NCBI GenBank assembly: GCA_038244815.1 | Contig: JBBRTB010000013.1 | Span: forward strand, 58,398 to 122,397 | Length of the DNA stretch: 64,000 bases | Direction of reading: 5' to 3' | Source: DASVHS01 sp038244815 | GTDB taxonomy: Bacteria > Acidobacteriota > Thermoanaerobaculia > Gp7-AA8 | Shown here: positions 51,414-58,724 of the stretch, piece after piece | Layout of the letters: every line of letters starts with the position of its first letter | Numbering within the stretch: the stretch's first letter is position 1 | The notes under the pieces: model-generated | The model's input: the letters and a program-made list of their open reading frames with translations, nothing else | The model's database searches: none | What the model was told of the DNA's origin: nothing | Position numbers and translations under genes: made by a program

Positions 51414-52565
51414 ATGATCGAGTCGCGCATCGCCCGCCGTTACCTCTGGTCGGCGCGCAAACAGGCGCACACGGCGTTCATGTCGCTCATCAGCGTGCTC
51501 GGACTCGGCGTGGGCGTCTTCGTGCTGCTCATGTCCATTGCCCTGCTCTCCGGTCTGCAGGGCCAGATCAAGGAGAGGCTCATCGAATCGAGTCCGCAAC
51601 TGCTCGTCGAGCCCGCGGGCAGCAACACCATCGACGACGCCGGAGCGATCGTCGAGGCCGCCCGCAAGCTCGGCGTGCGCGAGATCCATCCGATGATCAG
51701 CGGCATCGCCTGGGGAGCGAACGAGACCGAGCGCCGGGGACGGCCGATGCGCATCCGCTCCACGGACGAGCGCGTCGATCCCGGCTCCATCGCCGTCACC
51801 CGCGACTTCGCCGCCTCCCTCGGACTCACGACCGGCGACGCCGTCATGGCCGTGGCGCCGCGCATGCGCCTCACGCCGTTCGGCGCCGTGCCCGTGATGC
51901 GGCGCTTCCGCATCTCCCGCCTCGTTCCTTCCTCCCGGGAAGTCGACGGCGCCGACGCCTATCTGCCCCCGGCCGACGCGGGCGGACTGTTCGGCACGAG
52001 CACGAAACCGACGTCGATCGAGATGCGCGGCGACGCGTCGAAAGCCGAGGAGATCCAGAGCGCGCTGGCCGGACAGTTTCCGGCGGTGCAGGTAAAGACT
52101 TGGAAGGAGATCAACCGCCCGTTGTTCCTGGCGCTGCGACTGGAGAAGATCGTGATGTTCGTGACGATCTCGCTCATCATCTTCGTGGCGGCGCTGAATC
52201 TCGTGTCGAGTTTGTCCATGCTCATCGTCGAGAAGCGGCCTTCGGTCGGCGTGTTGCGCACGCTCGGGGCCAGCGATCGCACGATTCTCTCGATCTTCCT
52301 GCAGGTGGGACTGCTGATCGGTTTGAGCGGGACGCTGCTCGGCAACCTCTTCGGCATCGGACTGTCCTGGGCCGCCAACCGCTATCAGCTCATTCCGCTG
52401 CCGCGCGATATCTACTTCGTCAGCTACCTGCCGTTTCAGCTCGAGTGGAGCGACGTCATCGGCGTGAACGTGGTCGCCATCGCCTTGTCGGTGATCGCCA
52501 CCTGGTATCCGGCGCGCGTGGCCTCGAAGCTCGATCCGATCGCGGCGATTCGCGAGGAGTCATGA
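51414..52565 (+). CDS. lolC: LolC/LolE-type lipoprotein-releasing ABC permease
   Basis: The 383-residue inner-membrane permease has one N-terminal helix (FMSLISVLGLGVGVFVLLMSIAL), a large periplasmic domain (60-240) and three C-terminal helices with SLSMLIVEKRPSVGVLRTLGAS (the FtsX-family cytoplasmic motif). It pairs with an ATPase LolD to release lipoproteins from the inner membrane; no LolD is encoded here. The start has no RBS, only the repeat tract. The downstream gene starts by ATGA overlap. Confidence 0.9.
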   Translation: MIESRIARRYLWSARKQAHTAFMSLISVLGLGVGVFVLLMSIALLSGLQGQIKERLIESSPQLLVEPAGSNTIDDAGAIVEAARKLGVREIHPMISGIAWGANETERRGRPMRIRSTDERVDPGSIAVTRDFAASLGLTTGDAVMAVAPRMRLTPFGAVPVMRRFRISRLVPSSREVDGADAYLPPADAGGLFGTSTKPTSIEMRGDASKAEEIQSALAGQFPAVQVKTWKEINRPLFLALRLEKIVMFVTISLIIFVAALNLVSSLSMLIVEKRPSVGVLRTLGASDRTILSIFLQVGLLIGLSGTLLGNLFGIGLSWAANRYQLIPLPRDIYFVSYLPFQLEWSDVIGVNVVAIALSVIATWYPARVASKLDPIAAIREES

Positions 52566-53596
52566 GAGCGATCCGTGTTCTCGCGCTCCTGGCGCTCACA
52601 GCGTGCGGCATCCGCAATCCCGTCCGCAACACGGTCGTGATCGAGCCCGCCAACGACGGGCGGCATGTCACCGTCACCGCTCGAACCGACATCGGCGATT
52701 CCGGAAGCGACGCGCAGGAACGGGAACGGATCCGTGAGACCGGCGCTGCGCTGCTCGAGCATCGCGATCCGTGGGCACCGCGATTCGCCGGCGTGAGCGC
52801 AGCGGCCGAGCGCGTGGCCTACGACAAATCCGGCGGCGCGCTCCGTCACTTCGAGCACTCCGTGACGATCGCCATCGACGATCTCCAGCGCCTCATGGGC
52901 GAGATCGGCACGGTGCAGTCGACCGGCAGCGAACGATGGAGCGAGCTGGCGTTCTATCCAGCGTCGAGCGTACGGGCCACGCACCGCCAGCGCGACGATG
53001 TCGAAGCGGCAATGCACACCTGGTCTCACGATGCCGTGAGTTACTTTCACGAGCTCGACGCGCTCTATCGCTATCTCGACCGGCAGCCGCAGCGGGCCCG
53101 GGCCGTGTTCACGATTCTCTTCTCCGACAAGGACGACGAACACTCCACGATCGAAGAAGAGGATGCGCTCATCACCGCAGTGAACAATGCCATGACCGCG
53201 ACCATCGACCACGTCGACGCCGCCAAACGCGACGGCGTCACGCTCGACGAGGAGTTCGATCTCGTGTTCAATCCCCTGCCCGGCGAGATCGTGGTGCGCG
53301 TGCCGGGACCGATCCTGGAGTCGGACGGATTCGAACGCCGCGACGAGCGCACCGTGGCCATCCCGCGCTCCGGTCTCGTCGACGCCGTGCTGTCGCTGGA
53401 GGGACGTTGGGCGACACCCGATCCGCTGGCGATTCTCGGTCACGCCGACGAGACGAACGCCACGGCGCCGAAACCGGAGGAGATCGCCGCGCAGCCGCGC
53501 CGGTCGAACGGCTCGGTGACCGCCGAGGAGATAGAGCGCGCGCTCGCCGCAAGGCTGCGACCAACGTCGGCATACCGCGTGCGCTGGGGGAATTGA
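52562..53596 (+). CDS. Lipoprotein of unknown function
   Basis: The 344-residue protein has a short lipobox N-terminus (VLALLALTAC, Cys at residue 15), then a globular domain (DIGDSGSDAQERERIRETG, FEHSVTIAIDDLQRLM, LVFNPLPGEIVVRVPGPILE) with a C-terminal region of charged residues. No family recognised. It is coupled to lolC by ATGA, so it may be an envelope partner of the Lol machinery. Confidence 0.75.
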   Translation: MRAIRVLALLALTACGIRNPVRNTVVIEPANDGRHVTVTARTDIGDSGSDAQERERIRETGAALLEHRDPWAPRFAGVSAAAERVAYDKSGGALRHFEHSVTIAIDDLQRLMGEIGTVQSTGSERWSELAFYPASSVRATHRQRDDVEAAMHTWSHDAVSYFHELDALYRYLDRQPQRARAVFTILFSDKDDEHSTIEEEDALITAVNNAMTATIDHVDAAKRDGVTLDEEFDLVFNPLPGEIVVRVPGPILESDGFERRDERTVAIPRSGLVDAVLSLEGRWATPDPLAILGHADETNATAPKPEEIAAQPRRSNGSVTAEEIERALAARLRPTSAYRVRWGN

Positions 53597-53601
53597 GGCC
53601 T

Positions 53602-53697
53602 GGTCCTCGGTGCTGGGTGCTCGGTGCTCGGTGCTCGGTTGAACTCGGAGTTCGTGGAAAACCGAGGCCCGAGGCCCGAGGCCCGAGGCCCAAGGCC
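53602..53697. repeat. Two 7-nt tandem repeat tracts (GGTGCTC and CGAGGCC)
   Basis: Five GGTGCTC-type units at 53602-53636 and five CGAGGCC units at 53663-53697, with 26 bp between. They fill the convergent gap between the lipoprotein and rimI. Confidence 0.88.
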
Positions 53698-53701
53698 TTC
53701 C

Positions 53702-54133
53702 TCAGATTTTCCTCGTCATCACGACCGCGTTCTCACCGTCGGGGTAGTAGCGGGGACGGATGTAGACGGATTCGAACTGCAGATGGCGGTAGAAGGCCTG
53801 GGCTCCGCCGTTCGACTCGCGGACTTCCAGTGAGATCATCTCCACGCCGTGTTCGCGGGCGAACTCGAAGCAGCGGTCCATGAGCGCGTCGGCGATTCCC
53901 TTGCGGCGCTCCTCGCCGGTGACGCCGATCTTGTTCACGTGCATCTCGTCGAAGATCCACATGGCGAAGAGGTAGGCGATGACGGTACGGCCGCGCGTGG
54001 CCACGAGCGTGTAGCGCCCGGGAGCGGCAAGCTCGCTCTCGAAGAACTCGCGGCGCCACGGCGTCGGAAACGACGAGCTCTCGATGGCGTGGATAGCCTC
54101 GAGATCGCCGTGTTCGGCGGGGCGGATGGTCAT
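53702..54133 (-). CDS. rimI: Ribosomal-protein-alanine N-acetyltransferase
   Basis: The 143-residue GNAT protein has TIRPAEHGDLEAIHAIE at the N-terminus, VNKIGVTGEERRKGIADALM (the acetyl-CoA binding loop R-x-x-G-x-A) and YRHLQFESVYIRPRYYPDG at the end. It probably acetylates ribosomal protein S18 N-terminally. ATG 54133 overlaps the tsaB stop; GTG 54145 is an alternative. Second of three co-directional genes with tsaB and dCMP deaminase; rimI-tsaB linkage is common. Confidence 0.85.
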   Translation of the reverse strand: MTIRPAEHGDLEAIHAIESSSFPTPWRREFFESELAAPGRYTLVATRGRTVIAYLFAMWIFDEMHVNKIGVTGEERRKGIADALMDRCFEFAREHGVEMISLEVRESNGGAQAFYRHLQFESVYIRPRYYPDGENAVVMTRKI

Positions 54134-54134
54134 C

Positions 54135-54731
54135 TCACCGCGCACCGCTCCTCTGCTGCAGCTTCACTTCCGCCTCCGCCAGACGGACGTAGATCGGCGT
54201 GACGTCCGCGTAGCGGTCGAGGTCACCGCTCGCGGCGATGGCGGCCGCGCGACGCGCGCACGATGCGGCCACGTTCTGCCGCGCGGCGAACTCGGCGACG
54301 CGCAGGACCGGGCCAGCGATCTCTCGCGCCAGATGCGGCGGCTCGACTTCGGCGCCGTTCTCGTAGCGTGAAACGTAGAGCTCACCGCGGCCCGCGTCAT
54401 CGGCGATGGCCAGCGAACCGGAGCTGTCCCAGGCGATGGCCTCGTGTGTCGACATCGCACAGACCGGCCGGCCCAGCGCGAGCGCCATTCCCTGCACCGT
54501 GGCCAGTCCGACGCGGACTCCGGTAAAGGAGCCGGGACCCCGGGTCACGGCGAAGAGATCGATGGCGTGGCGGTCGATCGCGCTCTCGGCGAGAAGCCAG
54601 TCCACGGCCGGGAGCAGTTTCTCGTTCCGCGACCCCTGCCCCTGCAGCGCGACGGCGCCGATCAGCGAGCCGTCGCGGACGAGCGCGACCGAGAGCAGCG
54701 GCAGCGAGGAATCAACTCCGAGGACCAGCAT
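54135..54731 (-). CDS. tsaB: tRNA threonylcarbamoyladenosine biosynthesis protein TsaB
   Basis: The 198-residue ASKHA-fold protein has LGVDSSLPLLSVALV, RNEKLLPAVDWLL, TRGPGSFTGVRVGLATVQGMA and MSTHEAIAW. It partners TsaD and TsaE in t6A modification of tRNAs that read ANN codons. Start ATG 54731 lies inside the dCMP deaminase gene (20-bp overlap). Confidence 0.9.
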   Translation of the reverse strand: MLVLGVDSSLPLLSVALVRDGSLIGAVALQGQGSRNEKLLPAVDWLLAESAIDRHAIDLFAVTRGPGSFTGVRVGLATVQGMALALGRPVCAMSTHEAIAWDSSGSLAIADDAGRGELYVSRYENGAEVEPPHLAREIAGPVLRVAEFAARQNVAASCARRAAAIAASGDLDRYADVTPIYVRLAEAEVKLQQRSGAR

Positions 54732-55170
54732 GGGCAAGGGTGGGCATCTGCAGGTCGATGAGCTCGATGCCGATCTGCTTGGCGGTTTCGCGCGAGCGCT
54801 CGTCGCGATAGAACTCGCCGTAGTAGATCTTGCGGATGCCGGCGTTGGCGATGAGCTTGAAGCAGTTCCAGCACGGCGATGCCGTCGTGTACAACTCGCT
54901 TCCCTCGATCGAGACGCCGTTCTTGGCGGCCTGCAGAATAGCGTTCGCTTCCGCGTGCACGGTGGTGATGCAGTGACCGTCTTCGACGACGCATCCGACA
55001 TCCTCGCAGTGCGGAAGCCCGCGCACCGAGCCGTTGTACCCGGTGGAGAGGATGGTGCGGTCGCGCACGATCACGGCGCCGACGTGTTTTCGCTGACACG
55101 TTGCCCGCGTTGCGGCCTGATGTGCGATGCCCATGAAGTACTGGTTCCAGTCAGCTCTCACGGCGGTCAT
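54712..55170 (-). CDS. dCMP deaminase family protein (ComEB-like)
   Basis: The 152-residue zinc enzyme has HAEANAIL (His72, Glu74) and SPCWNCFK (Cys100, Cys103) as the zinc and catalytic residues, preceded by GTGYNGS-like TGYNGSVRGLPHC. It deaminates dCMP to dUMP for thymidylate synthesis. ATG 55170 follows a TATCGT box by 3 nt, too close for certainty. A CRP-like dyad lies upstream at 55191-55209. Confidence 0.88.
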   Translation of the reverse strand: MTAVRADWNQYFMGIAHQAATRATCQRKHVGAVIVRDRTILSTGYNGSVRGLPHCEDVGCVVEDGHCITTVHAEANAILQAAKNGVSIEGSELYTTASPCWNCFKLIANAGIRKIYYGEFYRDERSRETAKQIGIELIDLQMPTLAHAGPRS

Positions 55171-55190
55171 CCTACGATAGAAAAAAACCT

Positions 55191-55209
55191 GGGTGATGCA
55201 GATCACAAT
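55191..55209 (-). promoter_or_regulatory. CRP/FNR-like palindromic operator
   Basis: The minus strand contains TGTGATCTGCATCACC, close to TGTGAnnnnnnTCACA. It lies 20-40 bp upstream of the dCMP deaminase start. No regulator of this type is identified in the window, so function is inferred. Confidence 0.4.
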
Positions 55210-55274
55210 GAGGAGCTGGCGATCGACAAGAGTTATTTTTACTATTGAACACAAGGATGCGGTGTGCCGTCCCT

Positions 55275-55295
55275 AATATGGTGCATTCCCATATT
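55275..55295. promoter_or_regulatory. Perfect AATATGG/CCATATT dyad, possible operator
   Basis: AATATGG (55275-55281), 7-nt spacer, CCATATT (55289-55295), a perfect 7-bp inverted repeat in an A/T-rich spot between divergent genes, about 85 bp upstream of the M23 promoter. Confidence 0.4.
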
Positions 55296-55379
55296 TCTGG
55301 CCTCGAAGTCCTTCAAATCCGCGCAGTTACGCCAGATCGCTGATCTTCCGAAATTGCTACGTATCCCGGCAACTTTTCG

Positions 55380-55407
55380 TTGACTCGCCCGGGTCGATCC
55401 ATACAAT
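55380..55407 (+). promoter_or_regulatory. Sigma70-type promoter of the M23 peptidase
   Basis: TTGACT (55380-55385), a 16-nt spacer, TACAAT (55402-55407). The message has a normal 5' leader of about 40-45 nt and an AAGGGAGAG ribosome site before ATG 55457. It is the best conventional promoter in the window. Confidence 0.7.
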
Positions 55408-55456
55408 ACCCCCCACGGCCCAGGTCGTTTTGTATTCGTAACCTAAGGGAGAGTCC

Positions 55457-56329
55457 ATGGACAAGCGGTATTCAACGATCATCTTCGTCCCGCACGCACG
55501 GGCCAAGTTCCGAAAGTTGAAGGTGTCCCATCGTCTCTTCTTCTCGATCATTACGCTCGTCATTTCTTCGCTCTGCCTTTCCACGTTCTTCTCGGTCCAG
55601 TACTTCACGTCGCTTTCCCAGACCCACGAGCTTTCCAAGCTGCAGCGCGAGAACCGCGATCTGCAGGCCGCGAACGAGCAGTTCAGCAAGTCGGTCGAGT
55701 CTCTGCGCACGCAGTTGCGGACGGTCGAGGACCGCACTCGTAAACTGGCAATCATCGCCGGCATTTCCACACTCGACGAGACGGCACAGGGTGGCGTCGG
55801 CGGTATCCGTCAGAATGACGACGGCAACCCGTACCGTGACGACGTCGACAAGATGAGCTTCCGCTCCCATCGCATCGAGCGAGACCTTTCTGTGCTCGAG
55901 CAGAAGTTCGTGGCCCAGGCGCAGCTCCTCTCGTCCACTCCTTCGATCGCTCCGGTCCGCGGCATTCTCACCGACGGGTTCGGCGGCCGCTCCGATCCGT
56001 TCACCGGTGAGCCCGGTACCCACAACGCCATCGACATCTCCTCGGCCGTGGGCCAGGCCGTGCGCGCGCCCGCCGACGGCATCGTGGTGAAGTCGGAATG
56101 GGCCAACGGCTACGGCAACGTCGTCTACATCTCGCACGGCTACGGCTATTCGACGCGCTACGGCCATCTGTCGGGCTTTGCCGTTCATCCCGGAGAGCGC
56201 GTGAAGCGCGGCGACATCATCGGCTACGTCGGTTCAACCGGCCGCTCCACCGGCCCGCACCTGCACTACGAAGTGCGGTTGAACAACAATCCGGTGAACC
56301 CGCTCGAGTACATCCTCAACGCGTTCTAA
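55457..56329 (+). CDS. M23 (LytM) family peptidoglycan endopeptidase
   Basis: The 290-residue protein has an N-terminal membrane helix (residues 27-48), a coiled coil (about 55-100), a second helix (138-160) and a C-terminal LytM domain with GEPGTHNAIDIS (His189, Asp193), GYGNVVYISHGYGYSTRYGHL and TGPHLHYEV (His268, His270). It cleaves peptide cross-links in the cell wall during growth or division. It has its own promoter; an 8-nt repeat array follows its stop by 2 nt. Confidence 0.93.
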   Translation: MDKRYSTIIFVPHARAKFRKLKVSHRLFFSIITLVISSLCLSTFFSVQYFTSLSQTHELSKLQRENRDLQAANEQFSKSVESLRTQLRTVEDRTRKLAIIAGISTLDETAQGGVGGIRQNDDGNPYRDDVDKMSFRSHRIERDLSVLEQKFVAQAQLLSSTPSIAPVRGILTDGFGGRSDPFTGEPGTHNAIDISSAVGQAVRAPADGIVVKSEWANGYGNVVYISHGYGYSTRYGHLSGFAVHPGERVKRGDIIGYVGSTGRSTGPHLHYEVRLNNNPVNPLEYILNAF

Positions 56330-56331
56330 AC

Positions 56332-56403
56332 GGGTTGCTGGGTTGCTGGGTTGCTGGGTTGCTGGGTTGCTGGGTTGCTGGGTTGCTGGGTTGCTGGGTT
56401 GCT
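56332..56403. repeat. Nine perfect tandem copies of an 8-nt unit (GGGTTGCT)
   Basis: Exactly nine GGGTTGCT units fill 72 bp directly after the M23 gene. It is the longest and most regular array in the window, and therefore the most likely to vary in length between strains. Confidence 0.95.
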
Positions 56404-56439
56404 GGGGCAAGCAATCATGATCACCGGTCGATCGCAACT

Positions 56440-56570
56440 CTGAGATATACGGCGAGATCAGCGCCTTGATCCGCAGCATGACCCGCGTCGAGTCCTCGAC
56501 CAAGTTGCTGTAGTTGCGAACCAGTTCCTTGAGCGTGCGCAGGCTCTTCACTCCATGAAACCCCGACGCA
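56440..56570 (-). pseudogene. Fragment of an IS110-family transposase
   Basis: The minus strand encodes GFHGVKSLRTLKELVRNY and NLVEDSTRVMLRIKAL, matching the region of IS110 transposases between the N-terminal DEDD domain and the linker (usually LKELARxYxxLVxDxTRVMNRLKAL). Both ends are missing, with no start or terminal repeats. A remnant of a mobile element. Confidence 0.6.
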
Positions 56571-56737
56571 GTGAGCCGTGGCCGACGCGCTCTTGCTTTG
56601 CAAATTGGAAAGTGTCTGAGCTCGCGGTAAGGTGAAGGCGGCGGCCGGCTGAACACGCATGACACGTTAGACGGCTGCTTCGCATCAGAGTTTGGCGCGT
56701 GAATGGACGCTTGCTGACGCCCGTTCGTATCAGCAGC

Positions 56738-57190
56738 GTGCGGTCTGATCACATAGCCGAAACGAGGTTGCTGGCAGTTCTCTTCGTCGCTGTCGCGGGA
56801 TGCAATCAGTTAAGCCTACCGACGAAACCGACAGATTTTGTGGTACGAACTTCCGTCACTTCACGTTGACACTCAGGGCGGCGCGGATACGCGCGGTGCG
56901 GGTTGGTTGGCCGCCCTGCAAAGATCCGGCTCGTCTGAAGCGCTGTGACTGTCATGGAGCAGGCACCGTCGTTCTCTTTCGACAAGGAGTCGACAAGCAG
57001 GAGGCCGCCGACCGACTCGCGGTTAAATACGGTATTCGTGACTACTCCGTTGACACTCTCTACGGATTGTATGCGTTCTCTTTGTCGGACAGCACCATCG
57101 CGCAGATTCGCTGCGAGCCAGATGTAGGCGAGGTTCAACAGTTTACGTATCCAAGTCCCAGCGCAGGCGTCACCTGCCATTGTCCCGCCT
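56738..57190 (+). pseudogene. Frameshifted lipoprotein/propeptide-like (I9-type) gene
   Basis: From about GTG 56738, one frame gives a lipobox segment (LAVLFVAVAGC) and then stops at a TGA near 56866. A second frame carries a subtilisin-propeptide-like domain (GTVVLFRQGVDKQEAADRL, GLYAFSLSDSTIAQI) at about 56962-57148 and ends in a stop at 57190-57192. A single frameshift would join them into a secreted inhibitor-like lipoprotein. Composition is lower in GC than its neighbours. The two halves could instead be independent small genes. Confidence 0.45.
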
Positions 57191-57617
57191 AATCTCCGCG
57201 ACAGTGCGAATCAAGAACATGACCGTCCTGTTCGTCCACACGATCGACTCATACATCACTTTTCTACAGAAAGTCGCTCAGACTGGAACGATCAGGTGGC
57301 CGGCGTCCGCTACGACCTCGTCGCGTATGCGGCAAGCGCGGTGAGCGTGAGACCGAGGGCGATCATCTCTATTTCATGTTCATGCGGTCGCAGAAAGCGA
57401 GGGTGACTGCCCGAGCTGAGACATGACACCGAAGGCTCGGAAGGTGCTGTTCGCTCCGGTCCTGTACACCGTCATGACCGTCGCTTCGGTCGCTGCATTC
57501 GGAGGGCAAGGCATCGGGCCGTTTCTTTGATGACGGCCTGCTGCTCGGTTTCTTCTACGATCTGCCTACATTGGGCACGCACAGCAGTAGCTGACGGCCT
57601 TGACGGGAGGCGTTCGC
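57191..57617. other. Apparently non-coding or decayed stretch
   Basis: Contains short frames only. One (57423-57530, 35 codons, MTPKARKVLFAPVLYTVM then a hydrophobic run) looks like a truncated membrane peptide. Bases near 57252-57264 share CACTTTTCTACA with the plsC-selA inverted repeat arm. No other convincing gene or structural RNA is seen. Confidence 0.4.
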
Positions 57618-58706
57618 TCAGGCGCGCAGTTTTCCCAGTTCGTCGACGAAGCGCTGCATCTCCTCGGGCTTGCCGATGGTCACGCGCAGGTTGTGCGGCA
57701 TGGCCGGAAAGAGACGGCCGACCTGCACGCCGCTGCCGCGCATGGACGCGATCACCGGCTTCACGTCACGCCCGATGTCGATCATCACAAAGTTCGCCTC
57801 GGACGGCAGCATCCGGAAGCCCAGGCGCTGCACGTGGTCGCGCAGCCAGGCTCTCATGTCGCTGTTGCGCTTGCGATGGTCGATGACGTGCGCACGATCG
57901 CCGAGCGACGCGCGCGCCGCGGCCAGCGCCATGATGTTGACGGTGTCCCAGGCCTGCTGTGCGTTCAGTTTGCGGATCATCCCTTCCTGGGCCACGCAGT
58001 AGCCGCAACGCAGACCGGCCAGGCCGTAGATCTTCGAGAAGGTGCGCGACACGATGAGGTTCGGCCGGCTGGCCACGAGATCGACCACGCTGGCGTAGTC
58101 GCTCGAGGTCGCGTAGTGGTGGTAGGCCTCGTCGACGAGCACCGTCGTCTCGACAGGGACGGACGCCAGAAACGCACGCAGCGCCTTGTCCGGCGTGATC
58201 GTCGCGGTGGGATTGTTCGGATTGCAGATGTAGACGAGACCGGCACCGCGCGAGACGTCCAGCATCTTCGCGACGTCGTGCCCGTACGACGCGTCGAGGG
58301 GGACCTTCTTCACCTCGGCGCCCTGGGCCCGGGCGGCGATGGCCAGCGCCTCGAACGTCGGATCGGCAACGACGAGCGGCCGCCTGGCACCGGTGAATGC
58401 CATGCCTGACAGTTTCAGGATCTCGCTGGAGCCGTCGCCGAGGAGCACCTGGCGCTCCGTGACACCGTGGAGCGTGGCGATGGACGCGACGAGCTCGTCG
58501 ACGGCTTCATCGGGATAGAGCCGCACCTGCGAAAAGGCGTCGCGCATGGCCTGAAACGCGGAGGGCGAGGGGCCATAGGGATTCTCGTTCGCGCTCAGAC
58601 GAACGTTTCCGGGAACGGGGCGAGCGGTGACGATGCGCGGCACCGCGGCCATCGCCGCGGCGGTGCCGGCGAGCTGCGCGAATGCGCGGCGTGAGAGCAG
58701 GGCCAT
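57618..58706 (-). CDS. Tat-exported HisC-like PLP aminotransferase
   Basis: The 362-residue protein has a twin-arginine signal (LSRRAFAQLAG, residues 4-14, then an Ala-rich stretch) followed by a complete HisC-type aminotransferase fold: LSANENPYGPSP, LGDGSSEILKL, CNPNNPTAT, VDEAYHHYA and the PLP-lysine region SRTFSKIYGLAGLRCGY. Export of a folded PLP enzyme by Tat implies a periplasmic role rather than histidine biosynthesis. AGGAGG lies 4 nt before ATG 58706. Eighteen bases after the SDR-like gene. Confidence 0.87.
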   Translation of the reverse strand: MALLSRRAFAQLAGTAAAMAAVPRIVTARPVPGNVRLSANENPYGPSPSAFQAMRDAFSQVRLYPDEAVDELVASIATLHGVTERQVLLGDGSSEILKLSGMAFTGARRPLVVADPTFEALAIAARAQGAEVKKVPLDASYGHDVAKMLDVSRGAGLVYICNPNNPTATITPDKALRAFLASVPVETTVLVDEAYHHYATSSDYASVVDLVASRPNLIVSRTFSKIYGLAGLRCGYCVAQEGMIRKLNAQQAWDTVNIMALAAARASLGDRAHVIDHRKRNSDMRAWLRDHVQRLGFRMLPSEANFVMIDIGRDVKPVIASMRGSGVQVGRLFPAMPHNLRVTIGKPEEMQRFVDELGKLRA

Positions 58707-58724
58707 GGGACCTCCTGGAATGCT

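Noticed and set aside
56332..56403. The 8-nt array as a CRISPR array
   Set aside because: Units are contiguous with no spacers and only 8 nt long.
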